Assembly: GCF_902833145.1 (NCBI RefSeq)
Contig: NZ_CADFEN010000001.1
Coordinates: 435,994-499,993, forward strand
Origin: Burkholderia sp. BCC0506
GTDB lineage: Bacteria; Pseudomonadota; Gammaproteobacteria; Burkholderiales; Burkholderiaceae
DNA: 64,000 nucleotides
Direction: 5' to 3'
Position 1 is the stretch's first letter, and the number at the start of each line of letters is the position of its first letter. Of the stretch, positions 63,993 through 64,000 are shown in pieces. The notes under the pieces are model-generated. The model was not told the DNA's origin and did not search any database. It saw only the letters and a program-made list of their open reading frames with translations. The translations under genes and the position numbers were made by a program.

Positions 63993-64000
63993 ACGCTCCC

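Noticed and set aside
1-64000. Search for CRISPR arrays, tRNA or rRNA genes, transposases and integrases
   Set aside because: No regular repeat-spacer pattern, cloverleaf, rRNA-like segment or DDE/recombinase motif was seen by eye. Small RNA genes could be missed without a covariance search.

Overview
The window looks like part of a secondary chromosome of a Burkholderia-type betaproteobacterium. GC is high, codon use strongly favours G/C in third positions, and the gene content is almost entirely accessory catabolism: Burkholderia-type OmpC-like porins, ABC and MFS uptake systems, oxidative sugar pathways and a tricarballylate locus. There are no rRNA, tRNA, replication, ribosomal or CRISPR features, and no recognisable transposase or integrase. 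Species assignment is inference.

Layout. (1) 66-9204: a nine-gene plus-strand operon for an unidentified, probably aromatic, substrate: TPP-dependent enzyme, SDR, Asp-box propeller, single-domain extradiol-dioxygenase-like VOC protein, DUF1185 protein, alpha/beta hydrolase, FAD monooxygenase, NIPSNAP protein and aldehyde dehydrogenase. A convergent IclR regulator follows. (2) 10289-12556: two convergent porins. (3) 12756-19273: a minus-strand amine or amino-acid set (cytochrome b561, class III aminotransferase, aldehyde dehydrogenase, APC permease, AraC regulator), with one two-part DNA element in front of both the permease and the dehydrogenase. (4) 19773-21184: an MFS importer whose promoter carries the same palindrome as the operon in (1). 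(5) 21218-29509: LacI regulator, CUT1 sugar ABC importer and a cytosolic GH3 glycosidase. (6) 29657-39830: GntR regulator, ribose-type ABC importer and five enzymes that spell out oxidative conversion of L-galactose through L-galactonate, D-tagaturonate and D-altronate to 2-keto-3-deoxy-D-gluconate. (7) 39925-45724: a PAP2 phosphatase lipoprotein with an autotransporter-type repeat, and two divergent chemoreceptors. (8) 45824-50818: tcuC, tcuB, tcuA, tcuR for tricarballylate. (9) 51102-56964: a pentonate (xylonate or arabinonate) module with two dehydratases, a LacI regulator and an MFS importer, tied together by three copies of one operator. (10) 57114-58984: a fold-type I aminotransferase divergent from a GntR regulator. 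(11) 58985-63192: a lower-GC, gene-poor stretch with unrecognised proteins and a family of degenerate intergenic repeats, followed by a CpdA-like phosphoesterase.

The dominant theme is modular nutrient capture. Each cassette carries its own importer, enzymes and a local one-component regulator, and in five cassettes the candidate operators can be seen directly. The strongest functional reading is the L-galactose pathway. The most open-ended ones are the first operon and the atypical island at the end.
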